This document shows positions 54,313-62,526 of a DNA stretch of 64,000 bases, piece after piece. Below the pieces are notes generated by a model. The model was not told the DNA's origin, did no database searches, and saw only the letters and a list, made by a program, of their open reading frames with translations. The number at the start of each line of letters is the position of its first letter. Positions within the stretch are counted from its first letter, which is position 1. Position numbers and translations under genes: made by a program. Source of the DNA: Micropruina sp. (lineage in GTDB: Bacteria; Actinomycetota; Actinomycetes; Propionibacteriales; Propionibacteriaceae); NCBI GenBank assembly GCA_016711105.1, contig JADJTO010000033.1, forward strand, positions 62,001 to 126,000. The letters run 5' to 3'.

Positions 54313-55245
54313 ATGCTTCAGCGACAGTACTTGCCTGCCCTTGCCATCAGCTTGGCCGCGGTTCAGGGCGGCGTGATCAGCGCCGACCAGTGTTATCAAG
54401 TCGGTGTCACCCCACGAGTGGTCACCCGGATGCTCCGGGACGGCACCCTCGGGGCGGTGACCCGTGGCATTTACAGCGTTGGGGGCCCCGTGGGATGGCT
54501 CGGTCGGGCTTGGGCGGGATTGCTGCTCGGTGGCGCGCAGGCGTGCCTGGGGTACGAAGCTGCAGGCTATCTGCAGGGCTTGGTGGCACACGCACCCGAG
54601 CAGATCAGGATCTTCGTGCCGTCCAGCGTGACCCCGGTGGCCCGGTCCCCATGGGTCTTCGTGCGCAGCCCCCGACGTAGCGTCGGCGAGCCCTCACGGA
54701 CCGCCGTGCCCGACACGCTGCTGGATCTGTGCTCCGAGGCGACCGAGGACGGCGTCGCCCGTTACCTCGCTGACGCGCTTCACGATCGGCGCACCTCGGC
54801 CCAACAGGTGCTCGCTGCGCTGGCGGCACGGGGGCGTTTCCCGCACCGCAGGCTGATCATGGACGTTCTGGGTGACGTCGTAGCTGGGGTGGGATCGGCG
54901 TTGGAGCGACGCTACCTGCGCGACGTCGAGCGCGCGCATGGCCTCCCCACCGCTCTGCGCCAAGCCCGGCCGATCGGGACGTATGCGGCGGACACCTTGT
55001 ACGGCCCGTATCGAGTGATCGTCGAGCTGGATGGCCGCGGCTTTCACGGCGGCTCACGGGCTCTCCGAGACCAGCTGCGCGACCTCGAGCATGCCAGCGT
55101 CGGTCTGATCACGCTTCGCGTCGGGTGGTCAGACGTGGCCGCGAACCCGTGCCTGGTGGCGCGCGCCGTGGCTCAGGCCTTGATGGCCAACGGCTGGGAA
55201 GGCCCCCTGACCCCCTGTGAGAAGTGCCGACAGCTGCCGCTGTGA
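54313..55245 (+). CDS. AbiEi-antitoxin-like / DUF559 (Vsr-like nuclease fold) protein
   Basis: 310 residues. The N-terminal ~75 residues form a winged-helix AbiEi-type domain (VISADQCYQVGVTPRVVTRM then TRGIYSVGG). The C-terminal ~120 resemble DUF559, a PD-(D/E)xK fold: SALERRYLRDVERAHGLP, YRVIVELDGRGFHGG with the likely catalytic Glu-x-Asp, and LRDLEHASVGLITLRVGW. No AbiEii toxin gene is adjacent. Such stand-alone genes are common in actinobacteria and uncharacterised. The gene is bracketed by two direct copies of a palindrome, the second beginning 2 bases after its stop. No SD is obvious before ATG 54313. Confidence 0.75.
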   Translation: MLQRQYLPALAISLAAVQGGVISADQCYQVGVTPRVVTRMLRDGTLGAVTRGIYSVGGPVGWLGRAWAGLLLGGAQACLGYEAAGYLQGLVAHAPEQIRIFVPSSVTPVARSPWVFVRSPRRSVGEPSRTAVPDTLLDLCSEATEDGVARYLADALHDRRTSAQQVLAALAARGRFPHRRLIMDVLGDVVAGVGSALERRYLRDVERAHGLPTALRQARPIGTYAADTLYGPYRVIVELDGRGFHGGSRALRDQLRDLEHASVGLITLRVGWSDVAANPCLVARAVAQALMANGWEGPLTPCEKCRQLPL

Positions 55246-55247
55246 TC

Positions 55248-55293
55248 AACGTGAGGGGTTGACTCCCGACTACGGTCGTCAACCCCTCACGTT
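55248..55293. repeat. 46-bp palindromic repeat, copy 2
   Basis: Same orientation and length as copy 1, 44 of 46 bases identical. One of the two differences turns the G.T wobble of copy 1 into a G-C pair. It starts 2 bases after the AbiEi/DUF559 stop and ends 17 bases before the murI -10 box (TAGAGT, 55311-55316). Confidence 0.9.
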
Positions 55294-55324
55294 GTTGCCG
55301 CCAGCCTCGATAGAGTCGGTCGTT

Positions 55325-56122
55325 GTGACAAGCACCGAGGCGCCGATCGGCATCTTCGACTCCGGTTTCGGGGGTCTGACCGTGGCCCGGGCGATCCTTG
55401 ACCAGTTGCCGAACGAAGACATCATCTATCTGGGGGACACCGCCCGAGCGCCGTACGGGACCAAATCGATCCCCGAGGTGCGCGAGTATGCCCTGGAATG
55501 CCTGGACTACCTGGTCGATCAGGGGGTGAAGGCGCTGGTGATCGCCTGCAACTCCGCCTCCTCGGCGGTGCTGCGGGACGCTCGCGAGCGCTACTCGGTT
55601 CCGATCACCGAGGTGATCCTGCCAGCCGCACGACGGGCCGTCCGGGCGACTCGATCAGGCCGGGTCGGGGTGATCTGCACCACCGCGACCGCCACCTCGT
55701 TGTCTTATGAGGACGCGTTCGCCGCCGTCCCGAACGTGCAACTGTTCACCACGCCCTGCCCTCTGTTCGTCGACTTCGTCGAGGCCGGGATCACCGGCGG
55801 GCCAGAACTCCAGGCGATCGCGCACGACTATCTGGAGCCGCTCCAGCTGGCCGACGTCGACACGATGATCCTCGGCTGCACCCACTACCCGCTGCTGACC
55901 GGCGTCCTGTCCTACGTGTTGGGCGACTCGGTGACGCTGGTCTCCTCGGCCGAGGAGTGCGCCAAGGAGACGTTCGCCGTCCTCAACGACGCAGGGCTGC
56001 TGCACCACACGCCGCGTCAGGCGAGCCGACGCTTCCTCACCACGGGCAGCCCCGAGAAGTTCGAAGGAATCGGACGCCGCCTGATGGGTGGCTTCGTCGC
56101 TGATGTGGAGCAGGTCTTCTAG
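55325..56122 (+). CDS. murI: Glutamate racemase
   Basis: 265 residues. FDSGFGGLTVARAI (N-terminal Asp/Ser), YLGDTARAPYG, VIACNSASSAVL with the first catalytic Cys, and LGCTHYPLL with the second are all present. It produces D-glutamate for peptidoglycan. GTG 55325 is chosen because TAGAGT lies 8 bases upstream and the longer frame runs into the palindrome. Confidence 0.95.
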   Translation: MTSTEAPIGIFDSGFGGLTVARAILDQLPNEDIIYLGDTARAPYGTKSIPEVREYALECLDYLVDQGVKALVIACNSASSAVLRDARERYSVPITEVILPAARRAVRATRSGRVGVICTTATATSLSYEDAFAAVPNVQLFTTPCPLFVDFVEAGITGGPELQAIAHDYLEPLQLADVDTMILGCTHYPLLTGVLSYVLGDSVTLVSSAEECAKETFAVLNDAGLLHHTPRQASRRFLTTGSPEKFEGIGRRLMGGFVADVEQVF

Positions 56123-56135
56123 GATCAGCGCTTCC

Positions 56136-56585
56136 CTAGCCCCGGACGACCACGCCGCCGGCGGCCGTCCACGCAGCGATGCCGCCACCCAGGTGGTAGA
56201 CCTCATCGATTCCTTGAGACTGCATGATGCTCATCGCCGTTTGGGAACGGGTGCCGCTGCGGCAGTACACCGCGTACCGCTTGGTGGGCTCCAGCGCGGC
56301 CACTGCGCCGGCGAAACCGGACGAGTTCAGGTCGAGATTCACCGCACCCGCCAGGTGCCCCTGGTCGTACTCCGCTGGGGTGCGGACGTCCAGCAGCACG
56401 GTGTTCGGCAGGTGAATCGCTGCCTGGAACGCCACCGCCGTCAGCGTGGCTCCAGCGGCGGGCGCCTGCGTCGCGGTGCTCGCGCCGCTGGCATTGACCG
56501 GGGCGGAGGTGGCACTGCAGGCGGTGGTGGCGGACAGCAGCAGGATCGCCGCCGCCGCCCCCAGCAGCCGGTTGGTGAAGGTCAC
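56136..56585 (-). CDS. Rhodanese-domain lipoprotein
   Basis: 149 residues. The signal peptide ends in a lipobox (LSATTAC), followed by an Ala/Thr-rich linker and one rhodanese domain: LLDVRTPAEYDQGHLAGAVN and the active loop CRSGTRSQ with catalytic Cys. It is a likely sulfurtransferase or persulfide-handling protein on the outer face of the membrane. Its ATG overlaps the stop of the small CRPV-type protein (56582-56585), one operon. Convergent with murI. Confidence 0.88.
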   Translation of the reverse strand: MTFTNRLLGAAAAILLLSATTACSATSAPVNASGASTATQAPAAGATLTAVAFQAAIHLPNTVLLDVRTPAEYDQGHLAGAVNLDLNSSGFAGAVAALEPTKRYAVYCRSGTRSQTAMSIMQSQGIDEVYHLGGGIAAWTAAGGVVVRG

Positions 56586-56752
56586 CGTCCGAACATTTTG
56601 GAGAAGAACGACCCCCCACTGGCGGACGGCTCGCTCGCGTGGCCATCACACCATTGACTCGTGGGCACCGCAGACTTCACCTGAGCCACGTGCTGGCCGC
56701 AGCCAGCCCAGGTGGTCTTACCGCAGGTCCGACAGCCGACAGGACGACACAT
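56582..56752 (-). CDS. Small zinc-binding protein (CRPVGCRTCGKTTWAGCG type)
   Basis: 56 residues. MCRPVGCRTCGKTTWAGCGQH gives four clustered cysteines and a fifth follows in SQWCDGH, a compact zinc site recognised in many actinobacteria and of unknown role. The upstream in-frame extension to 56881 is not conserved in style and is rejected. Translationally coupled to the rhodanese lipoprotein. Confidence 0.7.
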   Translation of the reverse strand: MCRPVGCRTCGKTTWAGCGQHVAQVKSAVPTSQWCDGHASEPSASGGSFFSKMFGR

Positions 56753-56895
56753 ACTCGTACTCCTTCTCGTTCTTCCAACGCTCTTCCGCGCTCGAACGAC
56801 AGCCAGTGTACCGCAGGGGGTAATTCTCGCGCGTCGTCGGATCACTCCGAGCGAGCTCAGGTGACAGATCGGCGGCTTCATGGCTTCATGGACCC

Positions 56896-57620
56896 ATGAC
56901 AGAACTTCGCGCCGACGGACGCCGACCAGACCAGCTTCGGCCAGTGACGATCACTCGCAACTGGCTCGATCACGCGGAAGGCTCGGTGCTGGTCGAGTTC
57001 GGCCTCACCCGGGTGCTGGTGGCGGCCTCGGTTACCCAGGGGGTGCCGCGCTGGCGCAAGGGAAGCGGCCTGGGCTGGGTGACCAGCGAGTACGCCATGC
57101 TGCCCGCGCCACCCACGGCCGCAGCGAACGCGAGTCGGTCAAAGGCAGGATCGGTGGTCGGACGCACGAGATCAGCCGCCTGATCGGACGCTCGCTCCGC
57201 TCGATCATCGACTACAAGGCCCTGGGCGAGAACACCATCGTGCTGGACTGCGACGTGCTGCAGGCCGATGGTGGCACCCGGACGGCCTCGATCACCGGCG
57301 CCTACGTCGCCCTGGCTGACGCCGTCACCTGGTTGCGCGAGCGCGGTTCGCTGGCCGGTGAGCCGCTGCTGGGCTCGGTGGCTGCCGTCTCGGTCGGCAT
57401 CGTCGAGGGGACGCCGATGCTCGACCTGGCCTACGTGGAAGATTCCGCCGCCCAGGTCGATCTGAACGTGGTCACCAACGGCGTCGGCGACTTCATCGAG
57501 GTGCAGGGCACCGCGGAAGGATTGCCGTTCGGGCGGGCCAAGTTCGATCAGCTGCTGGATCTCGGGGTCGCCGGGTGCGCCGAACTCACCCGGCTGCAAC
57601 AACTCTGCTTGAGCAAATGA
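56896..57620 (+). CDS. rph: Ribonuclease PH (frameshifted in this sequence)
   Basis: 241 residues after correction. RADGRRPDQLRPVTITRNWL is the N-terminal signature; EYAMLPRATHGRSERESVKGRIGGRTHEISRLIGRSLR is restored when one C is added to the CCC run at 57103-57105, and DCDVLQADGGTRTASITGA carries the catalytic Asp. It trims tRNA 3' ends with phosphate. A -1 consensus error is more likely than loss, because the rest is fully conserved. The stop overlaps rdgB (ATGA). Confidence 0.9.
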
Positions 57621-58213
57621 AGGTCGTCCTGGCCACCCGCAACGCCAAGAAACTGGTCGAGTTGCGGCGCGTCCTGGTTGAGTCGGAGCTGGGGATCGAC
57701 GTTCTCGGGCTGGACGAGGTGACCGATTACCCCGAACCGGCGGAGACCGAGCGCAGCTTCGAGGGGAACGCGTTGATCAAGGCGCGTGCCTGTGCCGAGG
57801 TGACCGGGCTGCCCAGCCTGGCCGACGATTCGGGGTTGGAGGTCGACCTGCTGAACGGGATGCCCGGCGTCCGGTCGGCTCGCTGGGCGGGGCCGGACGC
57901 CTCTGACGCGGCGAACCTGAACCTGTTGATCGCTCAGCTGGCAGGTGCTCCGGAGGCCGATCGGGAGGCCCGGTTCGTCTGCGCGATGGCGCTCGTCCTG
58001 CCTTCGGGGGTCGAGCATGTGGTGCGCGGCGAGATGCCCGGACGCTTGGTCGAGGTGCCCCGGGGAGGGAACGGTTTCGGTTATGATCCGATCTTCGTTG
58101 CCAGCGGTCAGACCCTGACCAACGCGCAGCTACCGCCCTCGGCGAAGGATGCGATCAGTCATCGGGGCAAGGCGGTCAGGCTGATGGTGGCGCGGCTGGC
58201 GGAGGAGCGCTGA
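57617..58213 (+). CDS. rdgB: RdgB/HAM1 dITP/XTP pyrophosphatase
   Basis: 198 residues. ATRNAKKLVELRRVL binds the substrate phosphates, SFEGNALIKA and LADDSGLEVDLLNGMPGVRSAR have the catalytic acidic residues, and GNGFGYDPIF and SHRGKAVR end the fold. It removes non-canonical purine NTPs. It overlaps rph by 4 bases and thyA starts immediately after its stop, so rph-rdgB-thyA form an operon. Confidence 0.95.
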   Translation: MKVVLATRNAKKLVELRRVLVESELGIDVLGLDEVTDYPEPAETERSFEGNALIKARACAEVTGLPSLADDSGLEVDLLNGMPGVRSARWAGPDASDAANLNLLIAQLAGAPEADREARFVCAMALVLPSGVEHVVRGEMPGRLVEVPRGGNGFGYDPIFVASGQTLTNAQLPPSAKDAISHRGKAVRLMVARLAEER

Positions 58214-59008
58214 GTGAAGACGTACCTGGACCTGGTGGATCACGTCCTGACCAACGGAACGGTGAAGAGTGACCGGACGGGCACCGGCACCCGCAGTGTC
58301 TTCGGCTACCAGATGCGATTCAACCTGGCTGAAGGCTTCCCGCTGCTGACCACCAAGCGAGTCCATCTGCGGTCGGTGGTCGGGGAACTGCTGTGGTTCC
58401 TCCGCGGCTCGACCAACGTCGCCTGGCTGCATGAGAACCAGGTCACGATCTGGGACGAGTGGGCCGGTCCTGATGGTGAGCTGGGGCCGATCTACGGCTA
58501 CCAATGGCGCTCCTGGCCGACCGCGGAGGGTGGTCACGTCGATCAGATCAAAGACGTGATCGAGGCGATCAAGAGCAATCCCGACTCCCGGCGCCACATC
58601 GTGTCGGCCTGGAACGTCGGCCAGCTCCCGGAGATGGCGCTGCCGCCGTGCCACGCGTTCTTCCAGTTCTATGTGGCCGACGGCAAGCTGTCGTGTCAGC
58701 TCTATCAGCGTTCGGCGGACATCTTTCTGGGGGTGCCGTTCAACATCGCCTCCTACGCGTTGCTCACCCAGCTGGTCGCCCAGGTGACCGGGCTCCAGCC
58801 CGGCGACTTCGTACACACGCTGGGGGACGCCCACCTGTACAGCAACCACCTCGACCAGGCTCGGTTGCAGCTGAGCCGGGAGCCTCGTCCGTTGCCGAAG
58901 CTGGTGCTGAACCCGTCCGTGACCGACATCGACGGCTTCACGATGGACGACATCAGCGTGGTCGGCTACGACCCGCACCCGGGGATCAAGGCCCCGATCG
59001 CGGTCTGA
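58214..59008 (+). CDS. thyA: Thymidylate synthase
   Basis: 264 residues, the standard short bacterial ThyA. DRTGTGTRSVFGYQMRF (phosphate loop Arg), LWFLRGSTNV, LPPCHAFFQFYV with catalytic Cys, QRSADIFLGVPFNIASYALL and PGDFVHTLGDAHLYSNHL are all intact. It converts dUMP to dTMP using methylene-THF; the dihydrofolate produced is recycled by DHFR, encoded at 63.2 kb. GTG start directly after the rdgB stop. Confidence 0.97.
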   Translation: MKTYLDLVDHVLTNGTVKSDRTGTGTRSVFGYQMRFNLAEGFPLLTTKRVHLRSVVGELLWFLRGSTNVAWLHENQVTIWDEWAGPDGELGPIYGYQWRSWPTAEGGHVDQIKDVIEAIKSNPDSRRHIVSAWNVGQLPEMALPPCHAFFQFYVADGKLSCQLYQRSADIFLGVPFNIASYALLTQLVAQVTGLQPGDFVHTLGDAHLYSNHLDQARLQLSREPRPLPKLVLNPSVTDIDGFTMDDISVVGYDPHPGIKAPIAV

Positions 59009-59749
59009 CTACGCGTCTTGCTCGGGCGCTAGGCCGAGCTGACCCGCAGCCCGGAGTACCTGGGCGTCGAAGACGTCAGTCCGCCGCTCGGGGCTGATGA
59101 CGCCGTTGAGCTGCCCGAAGAGTTCGAACGAGACCGCGCCGAAGAGCCACGTCCACGCCATCAGGCCCCGGAGCGCGTGGTCGGTGGTCATCGGTGGGCC
59201 CATGAACTCCACCAGCGGAGCGAGACCTTCGGCGGCTTGTGGGGTGAGTGGGAGGGCGTCCGTGCTCGCGAGGCTGCGCCGGGTGACGCTGTCTCGCAGG
59301 AGGTCTGTGAGCAGCCGTGACACTCGGGTGCCCGGTCCGATCGTGGCCTCGGGCGCGGCGTAGCCGGGGACGGGGGAGCCGTAGACGAGCGCGTAGAGGG
59401 CTGGGTTCTCCAGGGCCCAACCGCGCACGGCCCCACAGATCTGCCGCCAGCGACCCAGGACGTCCGTGCGCGGCTGGGCGGTGTCGGCCGCTTGGGCGGC
59501 ATCGCCGAGCGAGTCGTAGGCCTCGATGATCAGCGCGGTGAGCAGGGCGTCCCGGTTCTCGAAGTAGCGATAGACCGCGGAGGAGGCCATCCCCAGCTCG
59601 CGCGCTACGGCTCGCAGGGACAAGGCCGCGGCCCCAGTCTCGGCGAGTTGTCGGCGGGCGGCGTCGAGGATTTCGGTGCGCATCTCGGCGCGGGCGCGCT
59701 CACGGACCCCTTGCGCTCGTCCTGTCGTCGTCGGCATGGGTCCAGTCAA
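59009..59749 (-). CDS. TetR-family transcriptional regulator
   Basis: 246 residues. The N-terminal HTH (about 25-70) reads LSLRAVARELGMASSAVYRY; the C-terminal part resembles TetR domains of the WHG/TetR_C_13 kind. It is divergent from the epimerase/dehydratase gene, and three CACTGATC sites lie in the shared intergenic region, so it probably represses that gene and perhaps itself. The ligand is unknown. Its stop abuts thyA. Confidence 0.88.
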   Translation of the reverse strand: MTGPMPTTTGRAQGVRERARAEMRTEILDAARRQLAETGAAALSLRAVARELGMASSAVYRYFENRDALLTALIIEAYDSLGDAAQAADTAQPRTDVLGRWRQICGAVRGWALENPALYALVYGSPVPGYAAPEATIGPGTRVSRLLTDLLRDSVTRRSLASTDALPLTPQAAEGLAPLVEFMGPPMTTDHALRGLMAWTWLFGAVSFELFGQLNGVISPERRTDVFDAQVLRAAGQLGLAPEQDA

Positions 59750-59782
59750 TCACAGAGTGTGAGCGGCGCACTGCTTCGAGAG

Positions 59783-59844
59783 CACTGATCTTGACTCTTC
59801 TCGAAAAACTGTGTTCACTGATCACAACAGGGATCACTGATCAC
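59783..59844. promoter_or_regulatory. Candidate TetR operator cluster and promoter of the epimerase gene
   Basis: CACTGATC occurs at 59783-59790, 59816-59823 and 59835-59842; the last two are part of a perfect 11-base direct repeat TCACTGATCAC (59815-59825 and 59834-59844), 19 bases apart. TTGACT (59791-59796) and TTCACT (59814-59819) with 17 bases between them make a plausible promoter, so bound repressor would cover the -10 and start site. GAGGAG (59845-59850) is the ribosome-binding site. Confidence 0.6.
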
Positions 59845-59854
59845 GAGGAGCATC

Positions 59855-60799
59855 ATGGACGCACAGCTGGTCATCGGCGCCGGGCCGGTCGGAACTCGAA
59901 CGGCCCTCTTGCTGGCTGAGGCGGGCGAGCGGGTGCGGATGGTCACCCGATCCGGCAGTGGGCCCGAGCATCCCGGTGTGGAACGAATCGCCGCCGACGC
60001 CTCGGATGCCGCAACGATGCGCACGCTCGCGTCGGGGGCCGGAGTCATCTACAACTGCGCCAATCCCGCCTACGTCCGGTGGGACACCGACTGGCCGCCG
60101 ATCGCGGACGCGTTGCTGGAGGCGGCTGCCAGTTCCGGCGCGGTGCTGGCCACCGTGAGCAACCTGTACGGCTACGGAGCCGTCCGTGGCCCGATCAGCC
60201 CAGACACTCCGTTGGCGCCCAACGATCGCAAAGGTGAGGTCCGCGCTCGGATGTGGACGGACGCGCTCGAGGCGCATCAGAGCGGTCGGGTGCGGGTGGT
60301 TGAGGTGCGAGCCAGTGACTACGCGGACGCCGGCGCCAACTCACACCTGGCCCGCAATGCCCCGGCGGTCCTCGCCGGCAAGACGGTGTGGGCCTTGGGT
60401 GGGGCCGATCAGCCACACAGTTGGACCACCACCCACGACACCGCTCGGTTGCTGATCGACGTGGCGAAGGACGCCGGCGCGCACGGTGAGGCGTGGCTGG
60501 TGCCCAGCGCGCCGCCGCGGTCACAGCGCGGCGCACTCGGCGACCTGGCCGCCGTGGCCGGGGTCGCCGCGCCCAAAGTCCGGGTGCTGGGGCCTAGTGC
60601 GCTGCGTGCGGTAGGCGTCTTCGTCCCGCTGTTCCGCGAACTGGCCGGGACCGCCTACCAGTTCACCGCACCGTTCGTGATCGATCACACCCACACGGTG
60701 AACCGGTTCGGTTGGGAGCCGCAGGACTGGCAGGAGACCCTGGCTCGGGTAGTCGAGGCAGCTCGCGGCGCGACCGCACCAGTTGCTTCCCGACCCTGA
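59855..60799 (+). CDS. NAD-dependent epimerase/dehydratase-family (atypical SDR) protein
   Basis: 314 residues. VIGAGPVGTRTALLLAEAGERVRMVTR is a Rossmann NAD(P) loop with Gly-x-Gly-x-x-Gly; YGYGAVRGPI lies near the expected Tyr of the active site but the YxxxK motif is not clear. The fold matches NmrA/atypical extended SDRs acting on small metabolites or as sensors. Good SD 4 bases before ATG. The gene is under likely TetR control. Confidence 0.8.
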   Translation: MDAQLVIGAGPVGTRTALLLAEAGERVRMVTRSGSGPEHPGVERIAADASDAATMRTLASGAGVIYNCANPAYVRWDTDWPPIADALLEAAASSGAVLATVSNLYGYGAVRGPISPDTPLAPNDRKGEVRARMWTDALEAHQSGRVRVVEVRASDYADAGANSHLARNAPAVLAGKTVWALGGADQPHSWTTTHDTARLLIDVAKDAGAHGEAWLVPSAPPRSQRGALGDLAAVAGVAAPKVRVLGPSALRAVGVFVPLFRELAGTAYQFTAPFVIDHTHTVNRFGWEPQDWQETLARVVEAARGATAPVASRP

Positions 60800-61659
60800 T
60801 CAGCGGAAGCGGGCCTGGGCGACGACCCGCAGACTCTCGCCGGCCAGCACGTCGGTCTCGCGGACCGGCACGTTGCGTCCGGACGTGACGATCACCTGCC
60901 GCGAGGTCTGGCTCAGTACCAGCCAACCGCGCTGATCGCGGACGTTGCTGCGCTCCTCGGCGTTGCTGGCCTTGGTGCCGTAGTTGTTGCTGATCACCGT
61001 CATCGGCAGGTCTCCCAGGCTGCGCCGCTTGGCCCAGACCTGCTTCTCGATCCCGACGTAGTCACGGTGTTCCAGGTTCGCCGGATGCGAGCAGGCCAGC
61101 TCGACCAGCACCTCGGCCGGCCACTCCGCGGGACGAATCGCCCGGGGCGTCTCGGCCAGCACCAGGCCGGCGACCTGGTCGGGGTGGGCGAGGGCGACGT
61201 TGACCGCCAGGACGCCGCCGCCACCCGCGCCGACGAGCACGTAGGGCGGTTCCAGCTTGGCTGCGTCCAGGAGGTCCAGCAGGTCGTTGCGCAGGTCGGC
61301 GGCGTCGCGACAACCTCTGGCTCGGGATGATTCGCCGAGCCCGGCGCGGTCGTAGGTGCAGACCCGGTCTGGTCCAACTCCTCCACGAGATAGTCCCACT
61401 GCCCCGAATCGGTCTCATCGTCGCTTTCCAGCAGGACGGTGGGGCCTTGGCTGCCGCGGCAGTGCAGCTTGAGGCGCCGGTTGCCGCTGAGCGAAAACAC
61501 CTGGTCGATCTCGGTCAGCGCCGGCCCGGGGGCGGCGGTCGTGGTTCCCGCAGACGACTCGGCGGAGGACTGGCTGGGGGAGAGGGTCCCGGTCGGTCCG
61601 GTGCAGCCCATCAACCCCGCCATCAGCAAAGGGGCGAGCAGCCTGGTCGACGCGTGCAT
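60800..61659 (-). CDS. Alpha/beta hydrolase-fold lipoprotein lacking the nucleophile (frameshifted)
   Basis: 286 residues after correction. A lipobox signal (LMAGLMGC) and a Ser/Thr-rich linker precede an alpha/beta hydrolase fold: CTYDRAGLGESSRA and LVLAETPRAIRP are typical. The nucleophile elbow, normally GxSxG, reads VGAGGGGVLA, so the catalytic Ser is replaced by Gly. The frame break is at 61366-61367, where one missing G hides the joint DQTRVCTYDRAG. It may be a binding rather than catalytic protein. Convergent with the epimerase gene. Confidence 0.7.
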
Positions 61660-61704
61660 CTGGCCATTGTCCGTGATCTGGGTGGGCCTCGCTACGCTGC
61701 TTAC

Positions 61705-62526
61705 GTGTGGATTCGCGATGTGCTGCTGCGCCGGAATCCGCTGACCCGGATGAAGGTCCAGGAAATGGAGATCGACGGCGCGCGAGTTCGGCTGCATGAA
61801 CTCGCACCGGTTGATGCCAACGGGGTGGCCCTTCCCGGGCTACCCACCTTCGTCCTCGTGCACGGGCTCGGGGTCTCGTCGCGCTATTTCGTGCCGTTGT
61901 CGGTGTTGCTCGCCGAGCACGGACGAGTGGTGCTGATCGACCTGCCCGGCTTCGCGGGGCTTCCCCGTCCGGCGCGGACGTTCACCATCAACGACTTCGC
62001 CGATGTCGCCCGTCAGGCGGTGGACAAACTCGGTGTCGTCCGGCCGGTCCTGGTGGGGCACTCGATGGGCGCCCAGGTGGTGGTGGAGATGGCGGCCGAC
62101 CAGCCGTCCTACTCGCCGGCGGTGGTGCTGGTCGGCCCGGTGGTGAACGCCACCGAACGCCGGCTGCCCATGTTGGCGCTGCGGTTCCTCCAATCGGCAA
62201 CCAAAGAGAGCGGCCTGAATGCCCTGGTCGCCGCCTCCCAGTACGCCACTTGCGGGCTGAACTGGCTGCGGGAAACCGTGCCCACGGTGCTGCATTACCC
62301 GATCGAGGAGCGCCTGCGCCGCGTCGACTCGCGGGTCGTGCTGATCAGCGGCGACGGCGACTACGTGTCCCCGTTGGCCTGGCGAACCGCATTGGCCGGT
62401 GAACTGGAGTCAGCCCGGACGGTGACCATCAAGGGCGCTGCCCACGGGGTCGTGTTCGATCATGCGCCGCTGCTGGCCAGGGAGGTGCTCGCCCTCGTCG
62501 GGATCACCGAAGAGAGTGAGCAGTGA
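61705..62526 (+). CDS. Alpha/beta hydrolase
   Basis: 273 residues. FVLVHGLGVSSRYFVPL gives the oxyanion HG motif, VLVGHSMGAQVVVEMA the nucleophile Ser, and SGDGDYVSPLAW and KGAAHGVVFDH the Asp and His of the triad. Substrate unknown; the N-terminal DVLLRRNPLTR is not a signal peptide. GTG 61705 with TACGCT 6 bases upstream. It overlaps the next hydrolase gene by 4 bases (GTGA), so the two probably act together. Confidence 0.85.
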   Translation: MWIRDVLLRRNPLTRMKVQEMEIDGARVRLHELAPVDANGVALPGLPTFVLVHGLGVSSRYFVPLSVLLAEHGRVVLIDLPGFAGLPRPARTFTINDFADVARQAVDKLGVVRPVLVGHSMGAQVVVEMAADQPSYSPAVVLVGPVVNATERRLPMLALRFLQSATKESGLNALVAASQYATCGLNWLRETVPTVLHYPIEERLRRVDSRVVLISGDGDYVSPLAWRTALAGELESARTVTIKGAAHGVVFDHAPLLAREVLALVGITEESEQ

